DNA of 64,000 bases from Nematostella vectensis (Eukaryota; Cnidaria; Anthozoa; Actiniaria; Edwardsiidae). The notes under the pieces were generated by a model, which was given only the letters and a program-made list of their open reading frames with translations, did not search any database and was not told where the DNA came from. Location of the stretch: assembly GCF_932526225.1 (NCBI RefSeq), contig NC_064041.1, positions 2,616,699 through 2,680,698 of the forward strand, written 5' to 3'. A program made the position numbers and the translations under genes. This document shows positions 45,578-56,862 of the stretch, piece after piece (position 1 is the first letter of the stretch; every line of letters starts with the position of its first letter).

Positions 45578-45701
45578 ATTATGAAGTACTCTTTGTTTTT
45601 TCCCTTGCGTCTTTCTTTAAACAAACCAACACATTTTGAAACACTTAGATTTGCTTTTCTTGTCTCTGAACAAGGTCTGCCTTATACTCCCACAACCGCA
45701 T

Positions 45702-46747
45702 GAGTTTGATCTACTTGAGTTTGATCTACTTGAGTTTGATCTGCTTGAGTTTGATCTACTTCAGTTTGATCTGCTTGAGTTTGATCTGCTTGAGTTTGAT
45801 CTGCTTGAGTTTGATCTACTTAAGTTTGATCTACTTGAGTTTGGTCTACTTGAGTTTGATCTACTTGAGTTTGATCTACTTGAGTTTGATCTACTTGAGT
45901 TTGATCTACTTGAGTTTGATCTACTTCAGTTTGATCTACTTGAGTTTGATCTACTTGAGTTTGATCTACTTGAGTTTGATCTGCTTGAGTTTGATCTGCT
46001 TGAGTTTGATCTACTTGAGTTTGATCTGCTTGAGTTTGGTCTACTTCAGTTTGATCTACTTCAGTTTGATCTACTTCAGTTTGATCTACTTGAGTATGAT
46101 CTACTTGAGTTTGATTTACTTCAGTTTGATCTACTTCAGTTTGATCTACTTGAGTTTGATCTACTTGAGTTTGATCTACTTCAGTTTGATCTACTTGAGT
46201 TTGATCTGCTTGAGTTTGATCTGCTTGAGTTTGATCTACTTCAGTTTGATCTACTTCAGTTTGATCTACTTGAGTTTGATCTACTTGAGTTTGATCTACT
46301 TGAGTTTGATCTACTTGAGTTTGATCTACTTGAGTTTGATCTACTTGAGTTTGATCTACTTGAGTTTGATCTACTTGAGTTTGATCTGCTTGAGTTTGAT
46401 CTACTTGAGTTTGATCTACTTGAGTTTGATCTACTTGAGTTTGATCTACTTGAGTTTGATCTACTTCAGTTTGATCTACTTGAGTTTGATCTACTTGAGT
46501 TTGATCTACTTGAGTTTGATCTACTTGAGTTTGATCTACTTGAGTTTGATCTACTTGAGTTTGATCTGCTTGAGTTTGATCTGCTTGAGTTTGATCTACT
46601 TGAGTTTGATCTACTTGAGTTTGGTCTACTTGAGTTTGATCTACTTGAGTTTGATCTACTTGAGTTTGATCTACTTGAGTTTGATCTACTTGAGTTTGAT
46701 CTACTTGAGTTTGATCTACTTGAGTTTGATCTACTTCAGTTTGATCT
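45702..46747. repeat. 15-bp tandem array, about 69 copies
   Basis: The unit is GAGTTTGATCTACTT, with frequent A/G variation at position 12 and G/C at position 1. Because 15 is a multiple of three, several frames stay open for over 1 kb (EFDLL, SLIYL). None has a supported start or splice context, so it is not called as a gene. Confidence 0.95.
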
Positions 46748-46761
46748 ACTTCTACTTCTAC

Positions 46762-46993
46762 CCCTTAAGAGATCACGTGACCTTTCTGGGTGGCAAATTC
46801 AAAACAAAATAATTAAACAAAAAATCATAAATGACTGCGCCTGTCACACCAGAAAACGACAAAAAATAAAATATTTAAATGAAACTAAACGCTTTCTCAA
46901 AAATAGAGAATTTGGCTTTTTCGTAAGCGCTGAAGTTTTTTGTTGTTGTTGTTGTTGCTATTATTTTGCCACTAAAAGCCTGAGCGTGTGCTA
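46762..46993. mobile_element. MITE copy 2 (same family as 19206-19478)
   Basis: Inverted relative to copy 1; shared segments include GAGATCACGTGACCTTTCTG, GGTGGCAAATTCAAAACAAA and GACTGCGCCTGTCACACCAG. It directly follows the 15-bp array. Confidence 0.8.
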
Positions 46994-47358
46994 ATTTGCA
47001 ACCCAGACGTTTGCCGTATAGAAAGCTCTCACGAACAAATCCACTCTATAAAATTGCGCTACGCAAGGGAATTATTGTTTCAAATAGGCAAAATGACGAT
47101 TTTCTATAGGATAATTTTTCGCAAGCGATAAAAATCGCTATAAAGCGGGAGATTTGGTGCTCAACGCGGGAGAACGGGAGAAGGGGTCCTAAATCTTTAA
47201 AACTCCCGCCTACTGCGGGAGAGTTGACAAGTATGATGGAGAGAATGTGCCACACCCTGGGCGGCTCTGCATCCCCGTGTAGTATGGGTTACCTTTAGCG
47301 AGAGAGACTGGGAATCAAACACAGAGATACCGTGGCAGTAGCATTTTACAAATCCAAG
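46994..47358. promoter_or_regulatory. KIFBP upstream region
   Basis: No gene. This GC-richer stretch should contain the KIFBP promoter. The start codon itself lies in CCAAGATGGCGGACA, a YY1-like AAGATGGCGG context typical of housekeeping genes. An in-frame GTG at 47332 is not used as a start here because the ATG at 47359 has the better context. Confidence 0.45.
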
Positions 47359-49912
47359 ATGGCGGACACAAGTGAGGTGGAACTGTCATTGGATTCTCGC
47401 GTGGAGGAAATCAAAAACTGGCTTAAAAATGAAGGATACGAGAAATATAAAGAATCGAGACGCCTGTCTCAAGAGGAATCTAAAAATGATCCTGAGTCGG
47501 AGCCTTATAAGTCAAAGTACGCGTCAAGAAACTTGCTCCAAGAAATGAAAACAGTCTTGGAGGGTTTACAAAGCGAGGGGGATCAGTTTGCCTCGCTTTT
47601 GATAGCTGCTCTAGACTATCAGCTTGGCGTTAACTATATGGAGACAGAGGAGACCAGTTCAGGAGAGGAACACTTTGTGCGATGTTTAAGTTGTGTGCAG
47701 GGAAATTTGGACAATAGGTGCAGTTCGCTTGCCCTTCATTGCATGAACCAGTTGGGCATCCTGTGGAGTCAGAGGAACGACGCTACTCGGGCACTAGGAT
47801 TTCTGGAGGGAGCTGAGAAGCTGTATCACAGATATCGGAAGGATGTGGGAGGGTCACCATACACGATTCATGAGTAAGTGCTATTATGCATAACCAAAAA
47901 TTCATACAGAATATACACAATCCTTATTTTGATGTCATGGTTTAAATAATAATTTTGGCCGTGTATCATGGCCTTTCTGTAAACTGTAAAATATAATAAC
48001 TCCTTGATAAAGAATTAAGTTTTCTATGATAAAATATCATCTTTGTTTGGAAGATGTAAAGGGGACCCTTCCTCTTCACCCTTTTGTTTTTGACTCAAAA
48101 AATACCTTCAAATTTGGGATGTGTATTATACATGATACTTCTTTTTCGATAGGTACAAAAATACATACAAATAAAAACAATACATAGCTATAATGTGCTG
48201 TTATATCATCACGTAACTTACAATAATGTATATAAAAACTTAAACACCATAAAAACGGTTTTCTTTTATAGATTAGATACAAAGTTTCATCACGAAACCG
48301 TGCTATAAAAGTGTAAGGACCGCCCACAATCGACACCTTTTGAATTCAAATCAGAAGTAAAGATGGCAGGTGGTAACGGAGCTCGAAGCGGGAAAATAAA
48401 TTTCTTCGATTTGCTTATATATCGTACAATTCAGAGGCAAAAATAAAACATATTTAGAAACTTAAAGTAGACTTATACATCACATATGAAATCTAGAATC
48501 ACAAAAGGAGCTGATTCTCACAAAAATTTGACCAAGATTTGAGTTGAATTCGAATTACGCGCCGATTTCTTGGGGTTATTCATGGATTTCCTTGTCTCCG
48601 CCATGTTTACGAGCCCACAATATCTTTATAGCCGCTACACAGTAAAGAACATGCAAGTTGTCGAGTTACAAAGCCTGTACTGACAATCTTTAGCCGTTTA
48701 CAGCAAGAATAGCAATGGAAACGAGAAATTAAGTCCTACAGTATAGCAATTTTGCTGGAGATTTTAAAATTATTTCGCTTTTAAATCGTCTGTTTACAAC
48801 TTAGCATCTGCAACGTGACTTGTGCAACGGTAGTATATTTATCAATTGCGGCTAGTACCTTGCGATTCGCTCATCCTTTTATTAAGTGGTTAAAACAACT
48901 TTTTTACAAAAGCTTTGTTATATTACAGGTTTACTTTCAAAGGAGGAATTCTGCTGGGGTAAAAGGCTAAAATGTAGATATTAGATCGCATAACAACGCG
49001 TGTAATTGTAATTCAACATATAGCGGTGTTTATTGTCATTCTGCGGTTTATGAAAATCTTTTTGAATGTTCCTTGTAGAGTTTAAGCTATGAATTGTTGC
49101 AATTTGAAATAATTTAAGCAGGATCAATTAAAAGTCTTCCTCTCTATTCACATTGTTATTCAAAGCGCTACCGGGAGCTGTTGTCAGTTCAGAGGATGAA
49201 TGACAAGTAAAGGTGACAAACGCCTAGCACAGGCCCTTTTATAGCACGGTTTCGTGTTTAAGAGAAAACCATCTCATCACAAAAAACTTGCAGTATGAGT
49301 ATTTTATCTGCAAAATTAACTATAAAAAAGACTCCAATGTAATGTTTGTTGCTCATGGTCAAGACATATTTTCCACTGATATTCCCACATGCTACACTTA
49401 ATATATAAGCACTAACAGTGAACTCTGGGCTGTTTTTGATCTTGTAGGCTATTCCATCCTGACGAAGAAAGTATATCAGAACATGACAGGGAGTCAGAGT
49501 TTGAAGCAGCATTCACACACACCCTGTACTACCTAGCACAAGTCCATGGTGCCCTCGGCAACCGCAAGCGCAGTGGGCAGTACTGCAACACCACCCTGCA
49601 GCGTCAGCTGGACACCAAACAATACAACCCTCTTGACTGGTCGCTGAACTGTGCCACCCTGTCACAGTATTATATAACACAGGGGAACTATAACATGGCG
49701 AGGCATTGCTTGGGTATGTAACTTTTTTCAAATAGAAACTGGAAAAGAAAACAATTGCTAAGGTGCTATTACAGTAGTTAGTATAAGTTGTGGTGATGAT
49801 GTCACAAGAAGATAATGGTTGCTATGATTATGATGCTGGTAATGATGGTGGTGGTGTGGTTGAAAGTCTTGATGATATTGATAATAATGGTTATGATAGT
49901 CTGTTGATAATT

Positions 49913-49950
<38 letters not shown>

Positions 49951-52900
49951 AAGGATGAAGATTATGGTGATGATGGTTATGGTGATGGTGGAGTTGTGGA
50001 TCGTGACAATGATGTTGTTGTTGGTGATGATGGTAATGATGATAGTTGGGATGGTAATAATGATTGTAGTTGTGTTGATGATGGTTATGATGATGGAATT
50101 GAGGGTGAAGATGGTGATGGATTATTATAACTTAAATGATAACAGTAGTTCCATGCATGTTACCATTGTCTAAAATTATCAAATGTAATTTTTTTCAGCA
50201 TGTGCAAGTGTAGTGCTCTGTGAAGCAATGGAATGTGACGTGGCTGAACCTGTCCAAGAGACTGATGGTGAATTCGAACGACAAAAGAAGGAGAAACTCC
50301 CTCAAACAAAGGCTGATATTGCTCGATGCTGGGCAAAATACTGTCTAAACGTGATAAGGAGGGAGGATTTTGAAGACGAGGAGGACGAGGAAAATAATGA
50401 AGAAAACAAGGAAGATTTGGAGAGTAAGAATGAAGAAGAAAATAGGGACAAAGGTAATAAAATGATTTCAATATCAAAAAAATATAAGTTATGTGAAAGG
50501 ACCTATGTAAGAGCATCCCCACTTTGTTATAATGCCCCCCACCCCCAAATATGTGGATGCTGATCTCTGTGAAAGCTATCACTTTTCTAAAATTCAAAGG
50601 TCCCACAGATCCTATAAAGGGTTCGTACAAGTCCTTGAAAACCTTGAAAGTGCTTGAATTTTAAAATTTGAAATTCAAGGTCTGGAAAGTGATTGAATTC
50701 TTATTATTGGTCCTTGAAATTCCTTGAAAAATATTCGATTAAAGAAATAAAAGTAAATCTTATTGGAGTAAAGATTAATAGCAAATTGTAGCCAAATATA
50801 TGGTTTGCGAGTCATTTCTTTTCATTTTCTTTGTACAAGATAAAGTATGTAAAATCCATGCCCAAAAACAGGATCAGCATAGATCATACGCAGATTGTAC
50901 AAAGAAAGGAAGTGTGCTTCGCCATGTTCTAGCTATTGCTGATGATGGTGGTGGGCTACAAGCATGTGAAGATAGCAGATTGTGATCTCCTGGTGCTCCA
51001 GTACACAGAATTTGTGGAGAAAGCTGAGCAAGCCCAGAAGACCATCTTCTTGGATTTTAACTACAAGAAGGTTCCTTGGATATATTGATTTTCTCATCAA
51101 ATTTTAAGGCATCTCGATTCTCGAATTTTAGAGATTCGACTTCTCGTTCTGGTACTTAAGAAAAGCAAGATCTCGTTTACTCTGATTTTCAAAAAAGGCC
51201 TTCTTGTTCTCTCGGAAATATTTCTCGGATTGACCATTCGCCACAAGCTGGACAGTGGGTGCGTACTTCTTCTTCTATATAACCCCATCTCCTTTTATGA
51301 AGATTCTTATAAGGTATCATAATTTCAACAAAAACGATAATAACAAAAATATAATAAGTAGAGTTACATAAGTCAATGCAATAATAGTTCGCTTGCTTTC
51401 TTAAAAGCGTTAAGACTGGCTGCCCTTTCAGTTAGTTCCGGTAGACAGTTCCAATCCCTGATGGTCCGCGGGAAGAACGATTTTTTGTGATAGTAGGTTC
51501 TTGAAGGTGGCACTTTGTAGCTATTCATATGCCCGCTTATTCTATACATCGGCGAGACCGTTGGCAGGCCATCAGTGATAACAAGGCCATGGTGTATCTT
51601 GTAGAACATCAGGAGCCTTGCTCTCTTCGGATTTCTAGTGAGGACCAACCCAGATAATTGAGCATCTCACTCACACTTGCTGTTCTGTCGTAGTGATGAA
51701 GCGCAAACCTTGCTGGGGGCGTTGTACCATCTCTATTCTGATGATGTTTGTCTTTGTGAATGGGTCCCATACAGTACACACATACTCAATGTATGGGCGC
51801 ACTACCGCGAAGTAAGCATACGTCTTTAGCTTGGGGGAGCCTATTCTCAGGTTACGCCGAAGGAAACCGAGGGTGCTGCTTGCTTTGTTGCAGATGTTGT
51901 TTATATGCTTATCCACCTCAAGTCTGATGTAAGGGTTACCCCAAGGTATTTTGCCGAGTCGACAGCACACATGGTTTTGCCGTGAAAAGTATTGTGTGTA
52001 GGTTTTTGCTTGCGTCCAACCCTTAAGATCTTACATTTAGCTGGGTGAAATTCCATGCTCCATTGTTTCTCCCACATGGCTAATTAGTCTTGGTCCTGTT
52101 GCAAAGTGAAGGCATCCTCGGTAGACTTGATGATTAAATATAAGATAGTATCATCTGCACAGAATCTCACGAAGGAGGTCAGATTGTCTGGGAGATCGCT
52201 AATGTAATAGAGGACATGGGCCCAATACAGAGTTTTTGGGTACTCCAGAGAGGACGTCTACAACTTTAGATTATTCCCCGTCAAACACCACCTTCTGCTT
52301 CCTTGCAGATAGGAAGGACTTAATCCACTGATTGGTTTTAACACAAACGCCATAGTGCTTTAACTTTGATATAAGGAGTCGGTGATTTCCCTTGTCAAAT
52401 GCTTTACTGAAATCCATCACCAAAACGTCGATCTGATTACCTTCATGCATATTGTCCACCAACGAGTGTATAAAACCAAAAAGCTGTGTTTCACATGATC
52501 GTAGTGCTCTAAAATCATGCTGCTGTCTCTCCTACAGGGCTTTATAAAGGACCAGAGACGCTTCATCCCCTAGAACTCACCTTCTGAATTATGAGTTGTT
52601 GTTATACTTGGGCCCAATATTCTTTCCTTGATTCTGAATGGATTTTTCTTACATCATCTAGCCTGGAAGAGTTGTATTTGTATCTGTTGACACTCTCTCA
52701 TGGTCAGGCAAGAGTCGAAAGAGACTTCTCTGCAAATGTCAGTTAAAAACCTTAATAAAGTTGTTCACAATCGTGGGCTTACTGATCTAGATATAAGTAA
52801 GGCGCTGCTAGATGCGGCAAGTTAAGGGAGGAAACATTAGATCAAATGTCATGAAGACTAGAGAAGGGCCAAGGAGAAGATTGTTGTAAGCTGTAAGCGA

Positions 52901-55900
52901 AAATGCCAAGAAGAACTAGAGAACAAGTGAAACTGTTCAAAGGGCACAACTAGGCCTCCTCACCAAGTCGATTGCACTGCGAATCGGTGCTAAGAAAAAG
53001 CAAAAGGCTTTGAAAAAAGAAAGTTTTGAAAATTTGAAGATCTCACCCAAAGTTGCAAATCTGTAGGCGAACGTTTGCTTGAAATCACTGTTCAATAACT
53101 TTTTATTTTCAATACGAAAATAGACTATGTACAATTGATAAAAGCTTTGGTAAGACTTGGAAAAGTTTATTTGCCCTCTATTTTCTCTATGAATTTATCG
53201 TATCAATAGTCCTTGAATTTCTACAAAAAGTCATTGACAAAGTCCTTAAAAGTCCTTGAATTTCATTTGTGGAAAATTGTACGAACCCTGCCACAGATCT
53301 CTGCGAAAGCTACACTATCAGTTTCCTAAAATTCAAAGTTCCTACAGAAAACACAACTTATTTATTGTTAATAAATAAGTGTTATTGTTAAATAATTTAT
53401 TATAGAACAATTTGTAACCATACATTTTCAATAATTGCAATATCCCAGGAAGCTGTACATCAGAACCAGCTGATGAGAAAGGGGATGAGAAGAATCCACT
53501 GAGATTTGAGTCCTTAGAAGTGACGTCATATGAGCAGTCAGTACCCGACAAAGTGGTCAGTGGTTTTGAAGAGGTGAGGCCTTTTGACATCCTAGTAGGG
53601 CAGTGGCAAAGGGGGGGGGGGGATGAGAGGTGTCGGGGTTCAAAATAACTTTTTTGAAATCTGCTAGATTTTGCCAGCTTTTTTAATTTAGGTGGCGAAA
53701 AAAGCCTGCATCCCCAAATTATGAAAGAGGAATACAGAAAAAAAGTGCCGGTAAACACCAGTAAACAGCCGGCTATCGCCGGTAGCCAGCCGCTATTTTG
53801 AACCCTGGGTGTTATGCAAAGGAGGGGGTAAGGGTGTCAAAGTGCTTGCAACCTTTGTAATCTATGTGAAGGGATTCTGTGAATGCCATTTTTTGTGAAA
53901 GAAATGGGTGCATCCTGAAGGGGGGGGTGGGTGCAGTATTTCTGAAAGGGTGGTCTATCCCAAAGAGAAGGGGGCATGGAGCACCATGAAGACAACATGT
54001 TGGTTGCACCCTGAATGGTTACACCCATCCCATTTATATTCATTTCTAAGAAATGTCAAAACATTGTGTACCATACATACACGGATGAATGTTCCTGTCT
54101 TCGGGATTTTCATTCATTGGTGAATTTTTTTCAAATTCCGGAAAGATTTCGTATTCGGGAAGCCGATCTTTTCTTTGGAAGAACGATCTTGAAAATCGGA
54201 AGAAAGTTCTCGCCCTCGAGTGTTAACCTCGGTGATAAACGATTTTAAAAACAGGAAGAAAGATCTTTTCTTCGGAAGAACGATATCTTGCCCTCGGAAC
54301 CACGATCGATCTTGAAAACCGGAGATGGTTCCTCGTAAAAAAAACTGATATCGTTCTGCATATCGTAAAAGGGTTCTGCTTAATGTCGAAAACGATATTT
54401 TTCTCCGGTGTACGTCTTCCCTTGCTGGGTCACATACAGTATTTATATTTTTATTCTGTATCAATTCAATTCCCTCGAGGCGCGTGAAATCTTCAAGCAA
54501 GGTCAGAGGTGGCTCACCCAAGCTAAAGAGTATTACGAGCTGGATGGTCACGTGTCTGATTACGTTCAGATAGAGCAAGACGTGAGCCAGCTGTACAAAG
54601 AGCTCGCTAAACTGGAGACGGACAAAGAGCGCAGGTGCAAGATGCACAAGAGACGTGTGGACGTGCTGTGCGCCGTGCTGGCAGGTAACAGGAGTAGTGG
54701 AGACCTTTTAAAGGCTCGTTTACACTAACAACTTCTGTCCTTCATCAATTGCTTTCCTACGAAACAAACTACGATTTTTCCAGCGATGCCATTACCGCCA
54801 GGTCGACCTAATTCTCAGTCATTGCGATGTTTCATGTTTTTTTTTGCTCGAGAAATGATTAATCTTGGTATTTTAATTAGTATTGGCCTGATTTGATTGA
54901 CAGATTTTTCGGAGTTTTCCTAGGGAGCTCCCTTTTATAGTGCGCGTGCGTGTTTAAAGTTCATAAAACCTTTCACTTATATCAATCTAGCCAAACAAAG
55001 CATAGATAAAATTTCAAATTCTAAAAAGGGAACTGAATTTGATTGAAATTTGAATTTTCAAACAAACATGCCATATTGACTTTGCAAGTTTGTGCTGAGT
55101 TTCTCAAGGCCTTCATTATGTCACTTTAACAAACAGGACTTGGAATACCATTGATAAGTCAGATTTTGCCGTTCACTCCGTCTCTTTTGAATGCTATACT
55201 GGTACTATATTGTTAAACCATGCTATCCCTTCTCCTCGCTGTGGCAAGTTGACATTCATTAAACAGAATATTGTGAATAGAGACAGGAAATCGTGAAATC
55301 ATTTAACATATCATTCCAAAAGATTTTGATTTTGTTGAAAATGCTCGAATGATATTAAATGCGCGAATGATCAAATTAAAAAGCGCATCATAAATTTTAG
55401 ATATCCTGGTGGCTCTGTGCAACGGATTGACCATGTCTATCTCACAAATCGTTGACGATAATTGTGTACTGTTGTAGGATTTTTATTTCATATCCCTTGA
55501 TAAGTCTCCGCATCTCCTTTTAGAACTGAATCCCCAGCATTACCTGCAAATATGCCGCCAGCTTATGTTCGAAACAGCAGAAGCTTACAGTGAAATGGTA
55601 GACCTGAAGATTGCCCTTGCCAAGGAGAGCGGCGTACCTCCCTCCGTTCACGTCATCAAGAAAATCAACCACCTCGTAACCCAGAGCATCAAGTTTTTCC
55701 AAACCTTCATAGGTAAGCAGCAATAGATCAGCCATCTCATAAATCATGTATCACGATCTTCCAAACCTTCATAGGTAAGCAACAATAGATCAGCCATCTC
55801 ATAACCCATGCATCACGATCTTCCAAACCTTCATAGGTAAGCAACAATAGATCAGCCATCTCATGCATCACGATCTTTCAAACCTTCATAGGTAAGCAAC

Positions 55901-56862
55901 AATAGATCAGCCATCTCATAACCCATGCATCACGATCTTCCAAACCTTCATAGGTAAGCAACAATAGATAAGCCATCTCATAACCCATGCATCACGATCC
56001 TCCAGACGTTCATAGGTAAGCCATGATAGATCAGTCTTCATAGGTTAGTTAGGTAAACCATCTCATAATCAAGAGCATAAATTTTTCAGACCTCCTTAAT
56101 TACGTCACGATGGATGCTCCGCATTGCAAATTCGACTACATTGATAATTTATTGAAACGTAAAAGAGGCAACGTACTGCCTAAGTACCACTCACCCCCTT
56201 TGGCATGACAGAGCTGACTAACGTGGCGAAAACAAACACAATCGAAGTGTTGAATTGTTCGAGTAAAATACAAAAGGCTGACTTCACTGGCTGTTTTAGC
56301 TAAATGTACAGTCATACTGTACAAAAGATGACAGATTTATCGATAATAATGGGGTCATAAAGAAAATTTTAGCCTCAGCTGTTCTCTAGTTTTCTTAGCA
56401 TCGACAAAATGTGGCAGTTCGCCGGTAAAAAGCCGCCATTTCAAAACAAAAAGGCTTGTTTAACCGTGCGGTACTTGAACTAGTCTTCCGTTTTTCGGCA
56501 CTGTCCTTTAGCGCAGTGTTCTGAGTTTGCTTTATGAGTTACTTTTTTCGTCATTTTTATCAATAGACTCCATGAAACAGAAGCAGGTTCTCCCCGAGAC
56601 CTATGATGATGATATAGTGCGGCCGGCGCTTGTGTCTCACTTCTGCGTCGCTCGCCTCCATGGAAAGATCATCTGCTCCGAGACCCGCACAAAAGTGGAC
56701 AATTTGCAGAAGAGCCTTGAGCTGTATAAGTACGTGGTCAACTACTGCGACAGCCACCCTGGACTCCCGGTCGCTGTTTTCAAGGACGAGCTGGAGATTT
56801 CAAGAGAAATGACAGGATTACTGCCGTTAAAGATGGCGAAGATAATGGCCCAGTCGTCCTGA
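47359..56862 (+). CDS. KIFBP: KIFBP (KIF1-binding protein), seven exons, 616 aa
   Basis: Exons 47359-47873, 49448-49713, 50199-50453, 53449-53573, 54480-54684, 55524-55712 and 56567-56862 join in phase with GT-AG borders to 616 codons, against about 621 in vertebrates. KIFBP is a TPR-like helical protein that binds kinesin motor domains (KIF1A, KIF15, KIF18A) and keeps them off microtubules; it is needed for axon growth and mitosis. Conserved blocks include EPYKSKYASRNLLQEM, LGVNYMETEETSSGEEHFVR, LGILWSQRNDA, FTHTLYYLAQV, ADIARCWAKYCL, LETDKERRCKMHKRR (about 432-446) and ISREMTGLLPLKM near the C-terminus. Exon 3 ends with a lineage-specific acidic run (EDEEDEENNEENKEDLE). The MADTSEVEL start has a strong context. 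Introns are rich in mobile DNA, and exon 5 has a second copy near the window end. Confidence 0.96.
48291..49256. mobile_element. Non-autonomous DNA transposon, 966 bp
   Basis: CACGAAACCGTGCTATAAAAG (48291-48311, 21 bp) recurs in reverse complement at 49236-49256 as perfect terminal inverted repeats. The interior has no long frame. It lies in KIFBP intron 1. Confidence 0.85.
49788..50145. repeat. GATGGT/TGATGA imperfect microsatellite
   Basis: Purine-biased GAT/GGT repeats in KIFBP intron 2. The Met/Val-rich frame across it is spurious. Confidence 0.85.
50619..53288 (+). mobile_element. hAT-like DNA transposon, 2.67 kb, decayed
   Basis: GGGTTCGTACAA (50619-50630) and TTGTACGAACCC (53277-53288) are 12-bp terminal inverted repeats. 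Subterminal TCCTTGAA words repeat at both ends, as in several animal DNA transposons. Near 52660-52740 a frame reads YLLTLSHGQARVERDFSANV; the ERxFS core is characteristic of hAT-type transposase C-terminal dimerisation regions. Further transposase remnants lie at 50940-51070 (VGYKHVKIADCDLLVLQYTE). Stops and an inserted LINE make it non-functional. A ~45-bp sequence (CTCTGTGAAAGCTATC...) flanks both sides. KIFBP intron 3. Confidence 0.72.
51280..52540 (-). mobile_element. Non-LTR retrotransposon remnant nested in the hAT-like element
   Basis: Minus-strand frames in order give DVLVMDFSKAFDKGNHRLL (RT palm), LPDNLTSFVRFCADDTIL (catalytic xADD motif, with Cys where Phe is usual), AKYLGVTLTSDLRW, then LRRNLRIGSPKLKTYAYFAV with PYIEYVCTVWDP, and finally RDWNCLPELT. 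These are successive conserved parts of a Jockey/CR1-type LINE RT. Frameshifts and stops separate them, so the copy is dead. Confidence 0.85.
53837..54742. repeat. Segmental duplication, copy 1 (KIFBP intron 4 / exon 5)
   Basis: About 0.9 kb, including all of KIFBP exon 5 and its flanks, is repeated at 63100-64000 in the same orientation at very high identity (a few substitutions and a four-base indel). Confidence 0.95.
55697..56040. repeat. 62-bp tandem duplication of the KIFBP exon 6 end and donor
   Basis: The exon 6 end CCAAACCTTCATAG with GTAAGC recurs six times. The real donor is at 55713; copies are at 55775, 55837, 55892, 55954 and 56016, mostly 62 bp apart, with a decayed seventh piece. 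Use of any later donor would read into an in-frame TAG ten bases after the normal junction. Confidence 0.95.
56227..56465 (-). mobile_element. Interspersed ~245-bp repeat, copy B
   Basis: Reverse-complement match to 24734-24980 over its full length. It lies in KIFBP intron 6, ending 100 bases before exon 7. Confidence 0.8.

Noticed and set aside
45636-46994. A 452-codon frame with EFDLL repeats
   Set aside because: Covers the 15-bp satellite; the non-repeat ends have no motif and no supported start.
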